Shown: positions 36,293-48,268 of the stretch, one piece after another
Layout: every line of letters begins with the position of its first letter
How positions within the stretch are numbered: position 1 is the stretch's first letter
Origin: Chaetorhynchus papuensis
Taxonomy: Eukaryota; Chordata; Aves; Passeriformes; Rhipiduridae
DNA: 64,000 bases
Assembly (NCBI GenBank): GCA_013396525.1
Contig: VWYX01000120.1
Coordinates: 112,402-176,401, forward strand
Reading direction: 5' to 3'
Translations under genes and position numbers: made by a program
The notes under the pieces: generated by a model
Seen by the model: only the letters and a program-made list of their open reading frames with translations
Told to the model about the DNA's origin: nothing
The model's database searches: none

Positions 36293-37984
36293 TCTGCCCT
36301 GCCATTGTTCCAGCTAGCATAGGGTATTTGTGTTGCTTTTACCATGTATATCCTGCATGCCCCTGTAATTTATTCATCCATCTATGTTACATATTCTCAC
36401 AATTTTAAATAAGGCTGGAATTGTCTTCAGAACTGTCAAGAGAAATACTGAAACTTTATTTTGGATCCCATTTTGTGCTAAGATGGCCTCTATGACTCCC
36501 TGACAGGTTGATGTCTCTTATCATCACCTTTAGTTTTTATCAGTCTTGCTTTTTCTTCTCTTTACTCTTTAAAGTCTTTCCAGAATTTCAAATTATAGCA
36601 CTAGATTTTGTTTGAATCCTTCACAGTAATAATGATCATCATTTAGATTATGACTGTCTGCACTTCAGGCACAGGAAAAGTATGCAGTTGCCTGGGACAA
36701 CAGTGCCAAATTACTTCTGTTGGAGAAGATAGAAATCAGCTGCTTGAACACCATGAACATCCAAATAGCAAATCTCTGTTGATGCTTCTGAGAAAGGCAC
36801 TGGGTGAGTGTGGTGGCATTTGCTGTTTCCAGAGCTGGCTCCTTCAAGCAGTGCTTTGTCTTTGCTTGCATTGTGCTGATGCCCCAGGACACCAGGTCAT
36901 TCTTAATCCTAAAGCCACATAGAAAAATGGGAATGCTTCATTATTGGTATTACAAAATTCACCTTGAATTAGGTCTGATTATAGTTATTTTGTGTTTCAC
37001 TTTTTCTATCTAAAAAAAAGGGCTCCTATTCCTGGCAAGACCCCTAATGTCAATGAGGTTGCACAGAGGCAATTATTGTATTTGGCCTTAAGGCATATGT
37101 CATCATTGTGTCTGCATATGGGTCTTATTAGTATTCAGGACTTCAGATATCTACATGGGAGAAAGATTGTCGGGTTTTTAGGATGACAAAAGAAGTGTCT
37201 GCACAAAATTACAGTCTAAAAAGTGATTAAAAATTTCTATTTAATTTTACAGCTAGTTTAATCAGTAATAAAAAAGAAGTTATATTTTGGATTTCATTCA
37301 ATGTATATTTTACATATAATTCAGTATGAGAGACAGGAATTTGATGACAAGAATATGAATTATAAATGCAAAGTCCATAAGAGCAGAACTTCTGTGAGCT
37401 AAATTTCCTAGTCTATTAAAGGTAACATCACATGGGGAAACAGTGTGACAGCAAGCAACTTAACTTTTTCTGTAAGGATTCACGAGAAGTTGTTAGTTAT
37501 TCTACAGTATCCATTGCTATTATTATGTCCTGTGTTAGAATGCCTAGGGATTCAGAACCTCATGACTTAGGATCATTTTGGAGTTAGCAGGTACGGGTAT
37601 GAAAAGAGAATTACAAAAACCATCTCTATATCCATCTACTCAATGCTGTGCCAGTGGATCGTTCCCTTTAGTATATTTGCATTTGTATTATTCATTTAGG
37701 ATTTAAATTATTCAAGCAATGAGGCTTGCACTTCTTCCTCTGAGAGACTCTTTCAATATCTCTCTGTCTCACCACAGGGCTTCATTCCCTCATATTAAGC
37801 CACAGTTTTGCTGTGGCCTCTTGCCTTGGGGGTTTACAGCATTTAGATGCACGCTGTATTTCCCTGGGTTCTTGGCCTGTAGTGGGTGCTTCAGGCTACT
37901 CTGTGCTGACCTTCTCTGGCCAGTTTAGAGCATCAGGAATGACCCTAGCATGTGCTGTTCCTCTTCAAGATTTTCTAGCTGCAT

Positions 37985-38012
37985 TACAGTGCTACGACTC
38001 TATGATTCTGAC
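37985..38012 (+). mobile_element. Possible CR1 tail remnant
   Basis: Only ACAGTGCTACGACTCTATGA and TTCTG resemble a CR1 terminus. The upstream sequence shows no clear CR1 blocks, so this may be chance. Confidence 0.25.
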
Positions 38013-39699
38013 AGCTGTCTGTCCAGAAAAACGTTGATTGTAATTAGGCAAGACATGAAACATACTTCTATTAATTTATTTGTTTCCTCCTACTATATAT
38101 AGAAGAATTTTAATGGTATACAAAACCAGTACCCTGCTCCATATAATTGTGAGTAATTCTGTACCACCGGAAATGTACTTGAAGATAAGTATGCATTCTC
38201 CATAATCTGTCTTCCATCATAACATAAATTCAGGTATGATATTTTATGGTAATACTTCATGAAAACTCATGTAAGGACTATCATGCTTATTATTATATCA
38301 CAAATCTTATGTTTTAGTCTCTTCAGAAGTATAGGCCAGGAAAATATCAAATGAGCTGGGAAAGGGAAAAAATTCATTGCTAAAATGAAAAAATGAAGTT
38401 ATTATCTGTAAGTTACTAATTGAACTAGTTCCATTTCTAAAATTAATTATCTTGGTACTCAAATTCCCGTTGTCTTCTCCACAGTGGATTCAAATATTAA
38501 GTGTTAGGACTGCCATCTGTCAGGTGAGGCTCATTCCTTTTCTTAGCTTCTCACTTGAATAAACTGCGTTTAGAATTCCTTCTTCTACATCTGCATGTTC
38601 TGAATGTGTTTTTATCGATAATAATAAAAGACTGCACCTAGCATTTGGAGCAGATTTATGGTGGTTTTGGGCTCTCACCCTGATGCCAATGAAAAGTACA
38701 GCAATGGCCTAGACCTTCCTGAGGTTACGAGGTTTCTGGTGTTGCCTGAAGTTTCTCCTGGCTCAGTTGCAGCAGGGTTCTGGGGTGTGTGTCCTCAGGG
38801 AAAGGTAGCCCAAACTAAGACTGTCAGAGTGAGCAGCCCCAGCACATTCTGTGCTGGCACCGTTTCCTTCCACAAATTTCAAACAATTTAGTTTCTAAGC
38901 AGTAATAAATAAAAATGGGCCATATCAAAATCTTTCACAAAATGAAATTACTGTTCCCAAGCAGTTTTGTAGATGCCCCTCTCTATTGGCAGGGTTAGCT
39001 TCAGAGAGGTCACAAGATGAAGAAAATTATTTCTGTTCTTCAGCCTTTTTCCTCAGATGAGGGTATAGGAGCTGAATTCCTGCTTGGATAATGTTTCCAT
39101 ATGCTGCTACTTTAGCAAGCAGTAGATAGCCAGAACTCCTCTTTTCCTTTCCACTGCCCTGAAGCAATTGGCAGTGAGGCATTGCTGAGCAGCTGCAGGG
39201 GCAAAAAAGGACAGCAGCTGCTCTGAACTTGGTTCATGGTGACACTTTTCCTAAGAGTGACCAAGAGGCAGTGAGACCTTTTATCTCCTTTGGACAATAT
39301 CAGATTGGATGTGCTTTCAATCGGTAATCATGTACAAATTTCTTTCCAGTGCAGATAAACTTTATATAAATACTTATAAATAAATAAAATACAGATTTGA
39401 AGCATGTAAGTTGTTTCTTTTGGACACCGGTGTCCTGGTAGTACAAATAATCTAAGCAGATTGAAAAAAATATATTTTAATAGATAAATATGGGGTTTGG
39501 TTTTTTCCCGTTCCTTGGGCTGATCTGCTATGTAATGATTTTGCATAAATTTTGCTCCCTTTTGCCCTCTGTGTCATGTTTCCCATTGGTTTCAGATTTC
39601 TGTCTTCACTGCTTGACTACTAATACTACTACTACCTATTAGTTATAGTCAGTTATTTGTGGTTTTCAGCCTCAAAGGCAGAGGGATAGAGGAAACAGG

Positions 39700-39769
39700 G
39701 TGTAGATGGAAAAAGTGTAGATGGACCAGAAACTAACCAGAAACTGACCTGAAACTGGTCAGAAATTAT
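39700..39769. repeat. Small minisatellite cluster (15-bp and 11-bp units)
   Basis: Two copies of GTGTAGATGGA (39700 and 39715, 15 apart) are followed by four 11-bp units starting at 39726, 39737, 39748 and 39759 with the core CCAGAAACT. The units differ at 1-4 positions. Confidence 0.8.
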
Positions 39770-42204
39770 AACATGCACTGAAATTTAGTAGTCAAAATTT
39801 AATATAAATTCAAACAGTTTAAGGGAAAAAAAATAACTTCCATCAGCTCTAAATACAGCTTCAGATGTTTATTCCAGCTTGAGAATGTTTTTGCTATTCC
39901 TAAGGATGTTTGTTATATATCCCCAAAGACCTTGTAGACCTCAATCAGAGTGCAGTAAGCTTGAGAAATTTGGATATGTGTCCCAGAACACAGCATAGCA
40001 AATTCCTATTTCACTCATAAGAAATAAACCCCACCAAAATAGTATGAGGCTTTAGTGTCAATGGTTCCATACAGTCTTGAAGAAGGTGAATTTATTTTTC
40101 CTAAATATCTCAGTAGTAGTATATTGTGTTTTTATGTCAATTAGAAAGCCCCTGAAATCAGAGTTTGGTTTTTCATTTTTAGTGTTTCATACCTTCTTTG
40201 CTCTTTCTGCATTCTGTTAACATACTTTACACAGTCACTTCATCTAAATAAGGTAACTGCAGTTTCTACACTGTGCTCACTTAGTCATTAACGATTTTAT
40301 TATTAGCATATTCTAACACTCAGTTCTGTAGGCGAAGCTTTCTCCACCTGGCATGTATATTTTCTCCCTACAACTGTATTTTTCCACATTTATTTTTTCA
40401 GTATTATTCTCACAGTAATAATATTTTTCTGTAACTGTGTAGAGTCCAGAATCATATAGACTAATTCTTCCTGACACTGTACTTACCAGTGCTTTTGTTC
40501 ATATTGCTGTCAAAAATAATCTGCAAATATCTAGTTCACATATTTCTTTTTCAATATTTCCACTCTTCTTTTATAATATCATAGCATGAGATCATGTCTA
40601 ATTATATGACAAAAATCAGCATTTGTCTAATTCATTTGAAGCGATACCCATATCCAGAAACAGCTTTTCCTCTGCAAAAGTAGTCAGCTGATCTGCTGTC
40701 TGTGCAGCTAAACTACATGTAATACGGGCTACATTTCCAAACCCAGGTGCCTGTCTGGAGCTGACATCTCCAGAGTTGTATTGATACAGATGCAATTGAA
40801 CGGGGAGATTTTTCATCAGTGCTAAATACTGTATTCAGTAACCCTACTGGAGCCAATGTGAACGGCAGGTCTTTGGCAAGTGAGAGTTTTGCTCATGATC
40901 TGTGATGACAGAGAGAGATAATGGAATGACGTATGCTGTTTTGTGAAACTCTTCTGCTGCCTAACATAGAATTTATTTAAATAATCTCTCCTGTATTTCC
41001 CATCTCTGCCATTATGTCTATTTGATTGCAATACAAATAAGATGTTTATTTTCAGTCTAGTTTTTCTAACTCTTTTCTTCCATCCAGTTCAATTTATTCA
41101 TCAGAATGAATAATAATTTCAGATGGAAGTCAACTTTTCTGCTGGTAAAGAGTAATAAAAGCATCACTATACCAAAATACATATTCAGAAATAGCAAGAT
41201 TATCTCATTATAACACATTCATTTATTTTTCATTTTTCTTTTTATTGTTCTTTGTTAAGTTATTTAAGATAGGTGTATGTTAGATCACAGCAGAGATATT
41301 AATTCTGTTGATGATTATGATAATTTTAACTACTTTTATACTTTATACTTATTTTCACAGTAAAATAGCCAAACTATCCAGATATGCTTTTTGAAAGAGG
41401 AGTTCCTCTGTACCTGCTGTAGCACCCGAAGCAATCACTCAGAAACTGTCCTTTAGCTCAGTAATTGGGCTACTCACAGGTGATTTTGAAAGTCTGGTTT
41501 CACAACTCTTGAAAAAAAAAATCTATATAGACAGACATTAATTTTTATGTGATTTGAGCTAGATAAATATTCATTTACTCGTTTTCCTCATATGCTGTGT
41601 CAATAGCTGGAAAGAAAGCACATCCGGGATTTTAAAAACCACTGTGTTTTTGTGTCAGGTTAGGACAATAATGCACAATTCAGACGACTTCCTATCCAAA
41701 CTTGCCTCCAGACTTCCACATCCTGACAGATCCATGGGCAGATTCAGACACAGAATTGTACTGCTGAAAACATAGGCCTTGTTTTTATTCCAATTCATTA
41801 TGAAAAAAACAAATTCATGAAGTCATATTGAATATTGAGAGAAAATATTTCCTAAAGGAGTTTTTAGTTTTTCTAAGGAAAAGATGATTTTTTTTTCCCC
41901 AGGAGATACTGACATTATGGGAAGTGAACATTCCAGATCAGAGGACTGTTCTGAGGGAGAATTTGTGATCATCTCAAATAGTGATTTCATTGTACTGGCA
42001 CCTGAAAACTCAAGACTGCTGTGGTTCACCTGAAAGTGAATGTCAATTTTCAGACCTTGTAAAGTATCCCAGTCTAGGGCTATACATGCTTTGAGGCTAA
42101 GGGGTCCCAAATACTTCTTCGGTTTAGGACAAAAATTTAATCCCGTTTAGTGCTTCAATAGTCCTTTCTCTGCTAATCTCACATAGTCATGATGACTGCC
42201 CAAA

Positions 42205-42360
42205 GAAGCCATGCATTCCCCTTCCCTGGACATTCTCAAGACTGAGCTGGATAAACCCCTAAACCACCAGGTCTCACAGTTTCCCTGATGCTGTTTAGGG
42301 CAGGAAATTGCACCTTCTGCTACAGTTCACAGCTGTATTGTCATATGATTCCACGATGAT
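42205..42360 (+). mobile_element. Degraded CR1-type 3' end
   Basis: CCTTCCCTGGACATTCTCAA, then GACTGAGCTGGATAAAC and, after a diverged middle, ATATGATTCCACGATGAT follow the order of CR1 3' consensus blocks (SLEVF-type segment, then tail). It is old and heavily substituted. Confidence 0.5.
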
Positions 42361-45300
42361 ATGTTTGATATTTTCAGATATACTGAGACTTGGTTTCTGG
42401 TTATCCAGAATGTGTAGATGAGGTTTTAATTATGCTACTTCTTTCTCTCTCTAATATCTGTGTGATGACCTCATATGGCTGTCTGAAGCACGTGGTTCTA
42501 TTTCTACCGTTAGCTGAAATCATCAAAGGTATGAATAGCATTCCCTAGGCTTGGGATGTTCCATAAGTGATACATAATTGATTTACATTTTAAAAGGCTG
42601 TCATACACATGTATGCTGGCAGGATACTTGTCTGTGATATCTGAAACCTTTTCAGACTAAACATTAAATATAAATCCAGAGTACTTGTTTGTACCCTTTG
42701 TTCTTCTTCCTTAACTATCTAGACAAAAGCGACATTTCTTCCAACTCTCACAGCTCCTTTGTATCAGCACGGCTTTTCTCTCATGAGAGTTCGATGTCTT
42801 TTAGTAATATTTGTTGATCTACCGTAAAGTCCTTCCAGTTCTATAATTCTTTCTTTACGTTCAGGGATAAGACATTTATTTCTTCCACTGCTCCCTTGTG
42901 CTGGCATAGCACAGGAACTTTGCTGATCCTTCTCACAGATGGAAGCTCATGACTACATTGCTTGGTTACCAGATTTCCTTGTTCCTCTTTATTGTGTCTC
43001 TCTATCCTCAGCACTGACATGTTTGCCTTTTCAGTAGTCAAGTGAGCAAGGTAATTTGAATAACTGCTGTAGAGGTAAAGACACAAGGGGTTTGATTTAA
43101 TTTTGTTTAAATGTTAGTATATGAAATGTAATCTGATAGGGAGTAGTAGAATCACCGTGCAGATGACAAGTGTTAGGCAGATCTTATTACCTGGAATAAT
43201 TGAAAACTGTCTGCTTTCTATAGCTTTACTTGGCCTTCCCCATCTTAGAGTTAAAAAAAAATATGTGCTCCTCTTGATGAATTCTGAAAAAGGATCATTA
43301 ACTTAGTTCTAGTTCAGTTTCCATGAGAAGTAGTGAAGGCGGGTGCACCAGTCAGCACTCAAAGGAGAGGGGTGTGTGGACAAGCAATAGCCAAAGTGTG
43401 CACGTCAGAATAATTTGGGTTGGAATAGTCATGTTATAAAGACTAAATAGTCATAAGAGAACAATTTATTCATCTCAGTTCTCATAAAGTAACTTGGGAG
43501 CCATGTTTTGTCATCCAGAAGATTCTGGGATGGGTGTCCCATTTGTGTCAATTACTTTAAACATGAATAACCTCAGGACTCTGTTTCATATGTTTTAATC
43601 TTTTCTGTTGATCTTCTAAGTGAACATTTTACTGCCAGAAAGAATTCCTGAAAGTGAAAAAGGAAAAGAAATACAGAAATTATCAATATTCTGTTTTATA
43701 TCAATAGAATTGCATCTCCTGCTGCTTGAACACACACACATTCACGGGTGAATTTCAAACAAGCCAGTAGGTATCAGTAGGTAGAACATACTTGATAAGC
43801 CAAAAATATTGCATGTATTTTTAACCCACAAGGACGTGGACAGCTGTGGGTCTTGGAACACTTTATCAATTTACGAATCTAAGAATCTGTAGAGCCTTGA
43901 AATCCTTCCAAAATAGTTCACACTTGAGACACCCTATGATAGCAGAGCCCTGGCTATAATGCCATCTGCTTTTCCTGTGTGAAAATACCTCAGGAAGGAT
44001 GGCAACATTATAGTGATATGTGACAATCACTGCTTAACAGCACATCTCGTTCAAGCCAAATCAGCTTATTTGAGAACATGAAAGGAAGTTAGATTAAGGG
44101 GGAAAATAATAATTATTTTTGCCTAAAAATATATAGAATTAAAGATGTCTAGCATTATATATAATCAATTATGTCAATAATTGTATTTTACACCTTATTT
44201 AGTTTTAAAACTTTTATATTTCTGGATAAAGAACAAATTGTCAATCACTTCTGTGTTTAGTGATTACAAGATATTTTTAGCATCTGCTGTCTTTTACAAC
44301 TACTAGCCAATTTATTTTACCTTAGTTTTGCTCTCTATGCTATATAATGCCTCTGTACTGTTGCTATATTTCCAATGTTTGGTTGGATAGCTGGGACTCA
44401 GATGTGTATATTTAGGATATTCTTCAATAGTAGGAAATTTCTGAAAGGTAGCAAGGGATTCAGTCTTTAAGGATGATATTTTTTTCCTTTGTTTCTATTA
44501 GGCAAATTACTGTGAGAGTGATTCAGTAAAACAAAAGAAAATTATAGGGCTTGGAAATTTATATAAAAGACGTACTTTTTTCAGGGGGTCCTGACCTATT
44601 ATAAATCTCTCCAGAACTCTTAACTTTTCACAGACAAGTATCCCTCCTCTCCCCCTCTTCCCACAGGTTGATGCATCAGTCAGATTCTAATAGGCACTCT
44701 TCCAGCTTGTGTTCGTGAAACATTTTGCAGTGTGTTTATTTTTAGATGGGAGATATTTACATGATTTTCTTGATACCAATTTTTTATCATTCTTTTTATT
44801 AAACACTACCCTACTTTTTATATATATATTGGTAACTTATACTTCCCTAGTAACAAAATCCCCAGGAAATATGCATTTTAAGCAGAGTAATGCCTAAAAC
44901 AGGCAGCACATGACAATAGACTTCCCTGCAACCTACTGCTACTAAAACATTTCAATATAGAAAACCAGCTACTTTAGGGCTTATATTACTCTCCCACTTC
45001 TAATAATTTTAAGGGATCTAATTATACTCTTTCTCTCCAGAGAGTTCTGTAAATTTAGAGTTATTCCACTGAAGTCAGTACTGCCATATAGTACAGAATT
45101 AGAGTCAAAAAGGGGACCAGTTGTTTCCTGATCCTCTGGTGAAAAGAAAAGCTGTCATGGGATTAGAAATTAACTGGTTTATACATACCCAAGTTAATAA
45201 AGAGATACCAAAAACGTTTTCTTTTAGCCTACAGCTATAATTAGGTAGCCAAGCCTACAAAAAGTGAATTTTCTGATGTCTGGTAGACCAGTTTCTAAAA

Positions 45301-47465
45301 ACTTTGCATTTTAAAGGTAAAACACCAGACAGTTTTATGCAGGGTCTTGGTAGCTGGGTTTAGATACCTGTTAGGTGTTGAGCAAAGGATGCAAAATCAA
45401 TCTGAATTCTATTTCTATCTTTAAAATTAGAAATTCCAAGAGAATTCTATTTCTTTAAAATGAGATGGAGGAAACAGTGAAAGAATCCAGTAAGAGGCTC
45501 ATTAAAATGCCTAATAGGACTTGAAAATTCTGTTTTAATTTTTTTTCTTATAAATTAGGTACAAGTTCCACTGGCTGCTATTGTGATATTTTCTTTTACA
45601 AATACTTAAAACAAATAAGTAGGTTATTAAGAGCAGGGGTCGTCCTCTACCTTCATAGCCCAAACATTTAACCTTATAATTAGATACAGATGTCTGCCTC
45701 AAGGACAGTATTTTTTGTGAAAATTCTGCCTACTTTTGGACATAGAATCCCATGGCTCTTCAATGTCCCTGTGATCACAATGTCACAATTATATTTGCAT
45801 TTGCTTCCAAGCTAACTATATTATAAATGTAAAAAACCGGCAAGTTACACAGTAATTAATCCTTGAAAGACAGTGTGCCTGTAATTATGATCACAGGAAC
45901 AGGCAATCTACAAGAGTGTATTTACTCTGGGCTGTGTTCATCAGAAATCATCCATGAAGGCCCGTGGCAGGTACTGAAGGTCACGGATCATGGCTCTGCC
46001 AGGCTGTTTGTTTGAGCTTAATCCCTTAAAATAGTGTGAAGGCTGCATTGTTTAAATCAATCAGTCAAGAATGTCAGGAAGCAGAATACAAAGTTTTATC
46101 AGAGAAATTAAATCACTCTCCAGCATGTTTTATGATAGTAATTGTACTTTATATGTATTTTATGGTAAGTCTCCATTTCACAACTAAGTAACTGTAGCAG
46201 GTTTCTCTATTCTCTAAGAAGCAGCAGCAAACTGCGTAATAACATTAGCCAGGTGTGATGCTAGCATTTTGGGATTCATGTATTCTTTCTTTAGTTTCAC
46301 TGGATGAAAATTTACTTTCTCATAAGAAGAGAAAGTTTCCTTCAATTTCTGTTTTTGATACCAACTCATGTTTGACTAATTTGTTATAATACCGCTATCT
46401 GTGTGGCCATACCTGTTAACCAGGTTAACTGAGCTCTTTTTTTTTAGCAGAGAACACAAGGACAAAGTGGGAGAATAAGAAAGTGGAAAGGAGAAGAGAG
46501 GCAAAAGAGGTTTGATAGCAACAATACCAGCCTTGCCTTCCGGGAATATCTAGGGCTCAAGCAAACTCAGTGGAGGCAGAAGCTTTGTGTGAGTCCTTTT
46601 TTAGTCTACTTTTGTTAGATTTTTGGTGGCTCAAGCTCAACAATGTCATGGAAGATCCTTGTATTCTCAAGGCACAGTGGGGATGACCCTCTCCTTGGAT
46701 ACCAGTTAAACCAACAGTGCTGGTGCCAGCAGCATTCCTGACAAGTAATGTGGTCAGAGAGTAGAGCTGGCTTTAAGTGAAGATATGGACTCACCCCTGC
46801 AGAGCAACAGACTTTTAAATGAAAAGACTTAATGCCAGATCTTCCTTGAATTTTAAAGCTGGCCATACTAAACTAATGGAAGGGATGAAGTACACTGGCT
46901 CCCCTTAGAAGAGAGAGCATGTACCTTCAATACTGATTTTGAATCCTCATCTTTAAATAGAAATGCTATCGATGGAGGGAAAAGCTGTTGTCAGATTGCT
47001 ATGCTCTGTCTATAATCTATTTGCTGTAAAATGGAAAATGACCCAGGGAAATAAATGTTCTATGCAAGTCTGGATAAGAAAGCTCTAATAGAAAATGTTT
47101 ATTTAAAGAGAAACGTAGTTTACCTGCTTATGTGTTACAGATTTTAAAAGATCTAAACACCTGGAGCTGCTAGTTCTCTGTGCTGTCCTTGCTAATGTGA
47201 GAGGAATCCCAAACAGTGTGTTGACTAAAATCCTTGTGTGTTTACATCATGTCTGCTGGGTGTTTACATTCTTAAATGGCATGTACCCAGGAATCTGAAA
47301 AGACACCAAGCAGTGATAATTTAGCACTTTGGAATGAAGTACATAAGATCTACACTTTAAAGCAAGGCTATTGCCAATCCCGTCAGTCACCAACCAAAGG
47401 CATTAGAAATAAAGAATAAATAAACAGCAAATGTGAAGAATTTTACTTTTAAATTCATTTTAAAA
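42361..47465. other. Intergenic stretch
   Basis: AT-rich, without recognised genes or interspersed repeats. 45830-46090 stands out as possibly conserved regulatory DNA. Confidence 0.5.
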
Positions 47466-48048
47466 TCATAGAATCATTTAGTTTGGAAGAAACCTTTAAG
47501 ATATAGAGTCCAGCTGTTAACCTGTAAAGATCACCACTAAATCATGTCCCCAAGTGCTACAACCACATGTTTTTTAAAAGCCTCCAGGGATGGTGACTCA
47601 ACCACTTCCTTGGGCAGCCCATTCCATTGCCTGACAGCGCATCAGTGAAGAAATTTGTCCCAATATACAACCTTAACCTCTTCTGGAGCAACTTGTGTCC
47701 ATTTCCTCTCATCCTATCACTGGTTACCTGGGAGAAAAGGCTGACCCCCACCTCGTTACAACCTCCTTTCAGGGACTTACAGAGAGCAATGAGGCCCCCT
47801 GAGCCTATATTTTTTTCCAGGCTAATCAACTCCATCTCCCTCAGCTATGCCTCATGACGCTTGTGCTCCAGATCCTTCACCAGCTTTGTTGCCTTTTTCT
47901 GGACAAGTTCCAGCATCTCAGTGTCTTCCTAGGAGAAAGGGCCTAAAACTGGCCCAGGATTTGAGGTGTGGCCTCACCAGTTCTGGGAACAGAGGGCCAG
48001 TTGCTGCCATAGTCCTGTTGGCTACACTGTTTCTGATATCATGCTTGG
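47466..48048 (-). mobile_element. CR1 LINE 3' fragment
   Basis: A 5'-truncated CR1 in the minus orientation, with its 3' terminus at 47466 (TCATAGAATCATTTAGTTTGG on +, the reverse of the ATGATTCTATGA tail). The frame on the minus strand reads GGLIALCKSLKGGCNEVGVS followed by LFSQVTSDRMRGNGH, the conserved C-terminal end of CR1 ORF2. It abuts another CR1 in the opposite orientation at about 48050. Confidence 0.93.
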
Positions 48049-48049
48049 A

Positions 48050-48268
48050 ATAGACTCTGGTTCTTCACCCAGAGGGTGGCTGGGCACTGGAACAGGCTCC
48101 CTAGGAAGTGGTCACAGCACCAAGCCTGACAGAGTTCAGGAAGCATTTGGACAATGCTCACATGGAGTCACATGGTGTGACTCTTGGGACTGACCCTGTG
48201 CAGGGCAGGGAGTTGGACTGGACGATGCTTGTGAGTCCCTTCCAATCAGCATAGTCTGTGATTGTCTG
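48050..48268 (+). mobile_element. CR1 LINE 3' fragment, head-to-head with its neighbour
   Basis: This begins with TTCACCCAGAGGGTGGCTGG, continues with GCACTGGAACAGGCTCCC and GTTGGACTGGACGATGCTTG, and ends in a degraded GTGATTGTCTGA tail near 48268. It is the last 220 bases or so of a CR1 copy on the plus strand. Its 5' truncation point meets the 5' end of the minus-strand copy with almost no spacer. Confidence 0.9.

Larger units (their letters stand above)
33931..42204. other. Intergenic stretch upstream of KCNH7
   Basis: Composition returns to AT-rich directly after the CpG island. It holds the CTTT run, the 39.7-kb minisatellite and a possible CR1 tail near 37985. 35390-35640 resembles a conserved non-coding element. 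No gene is recognised. Confidence 0.55.
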
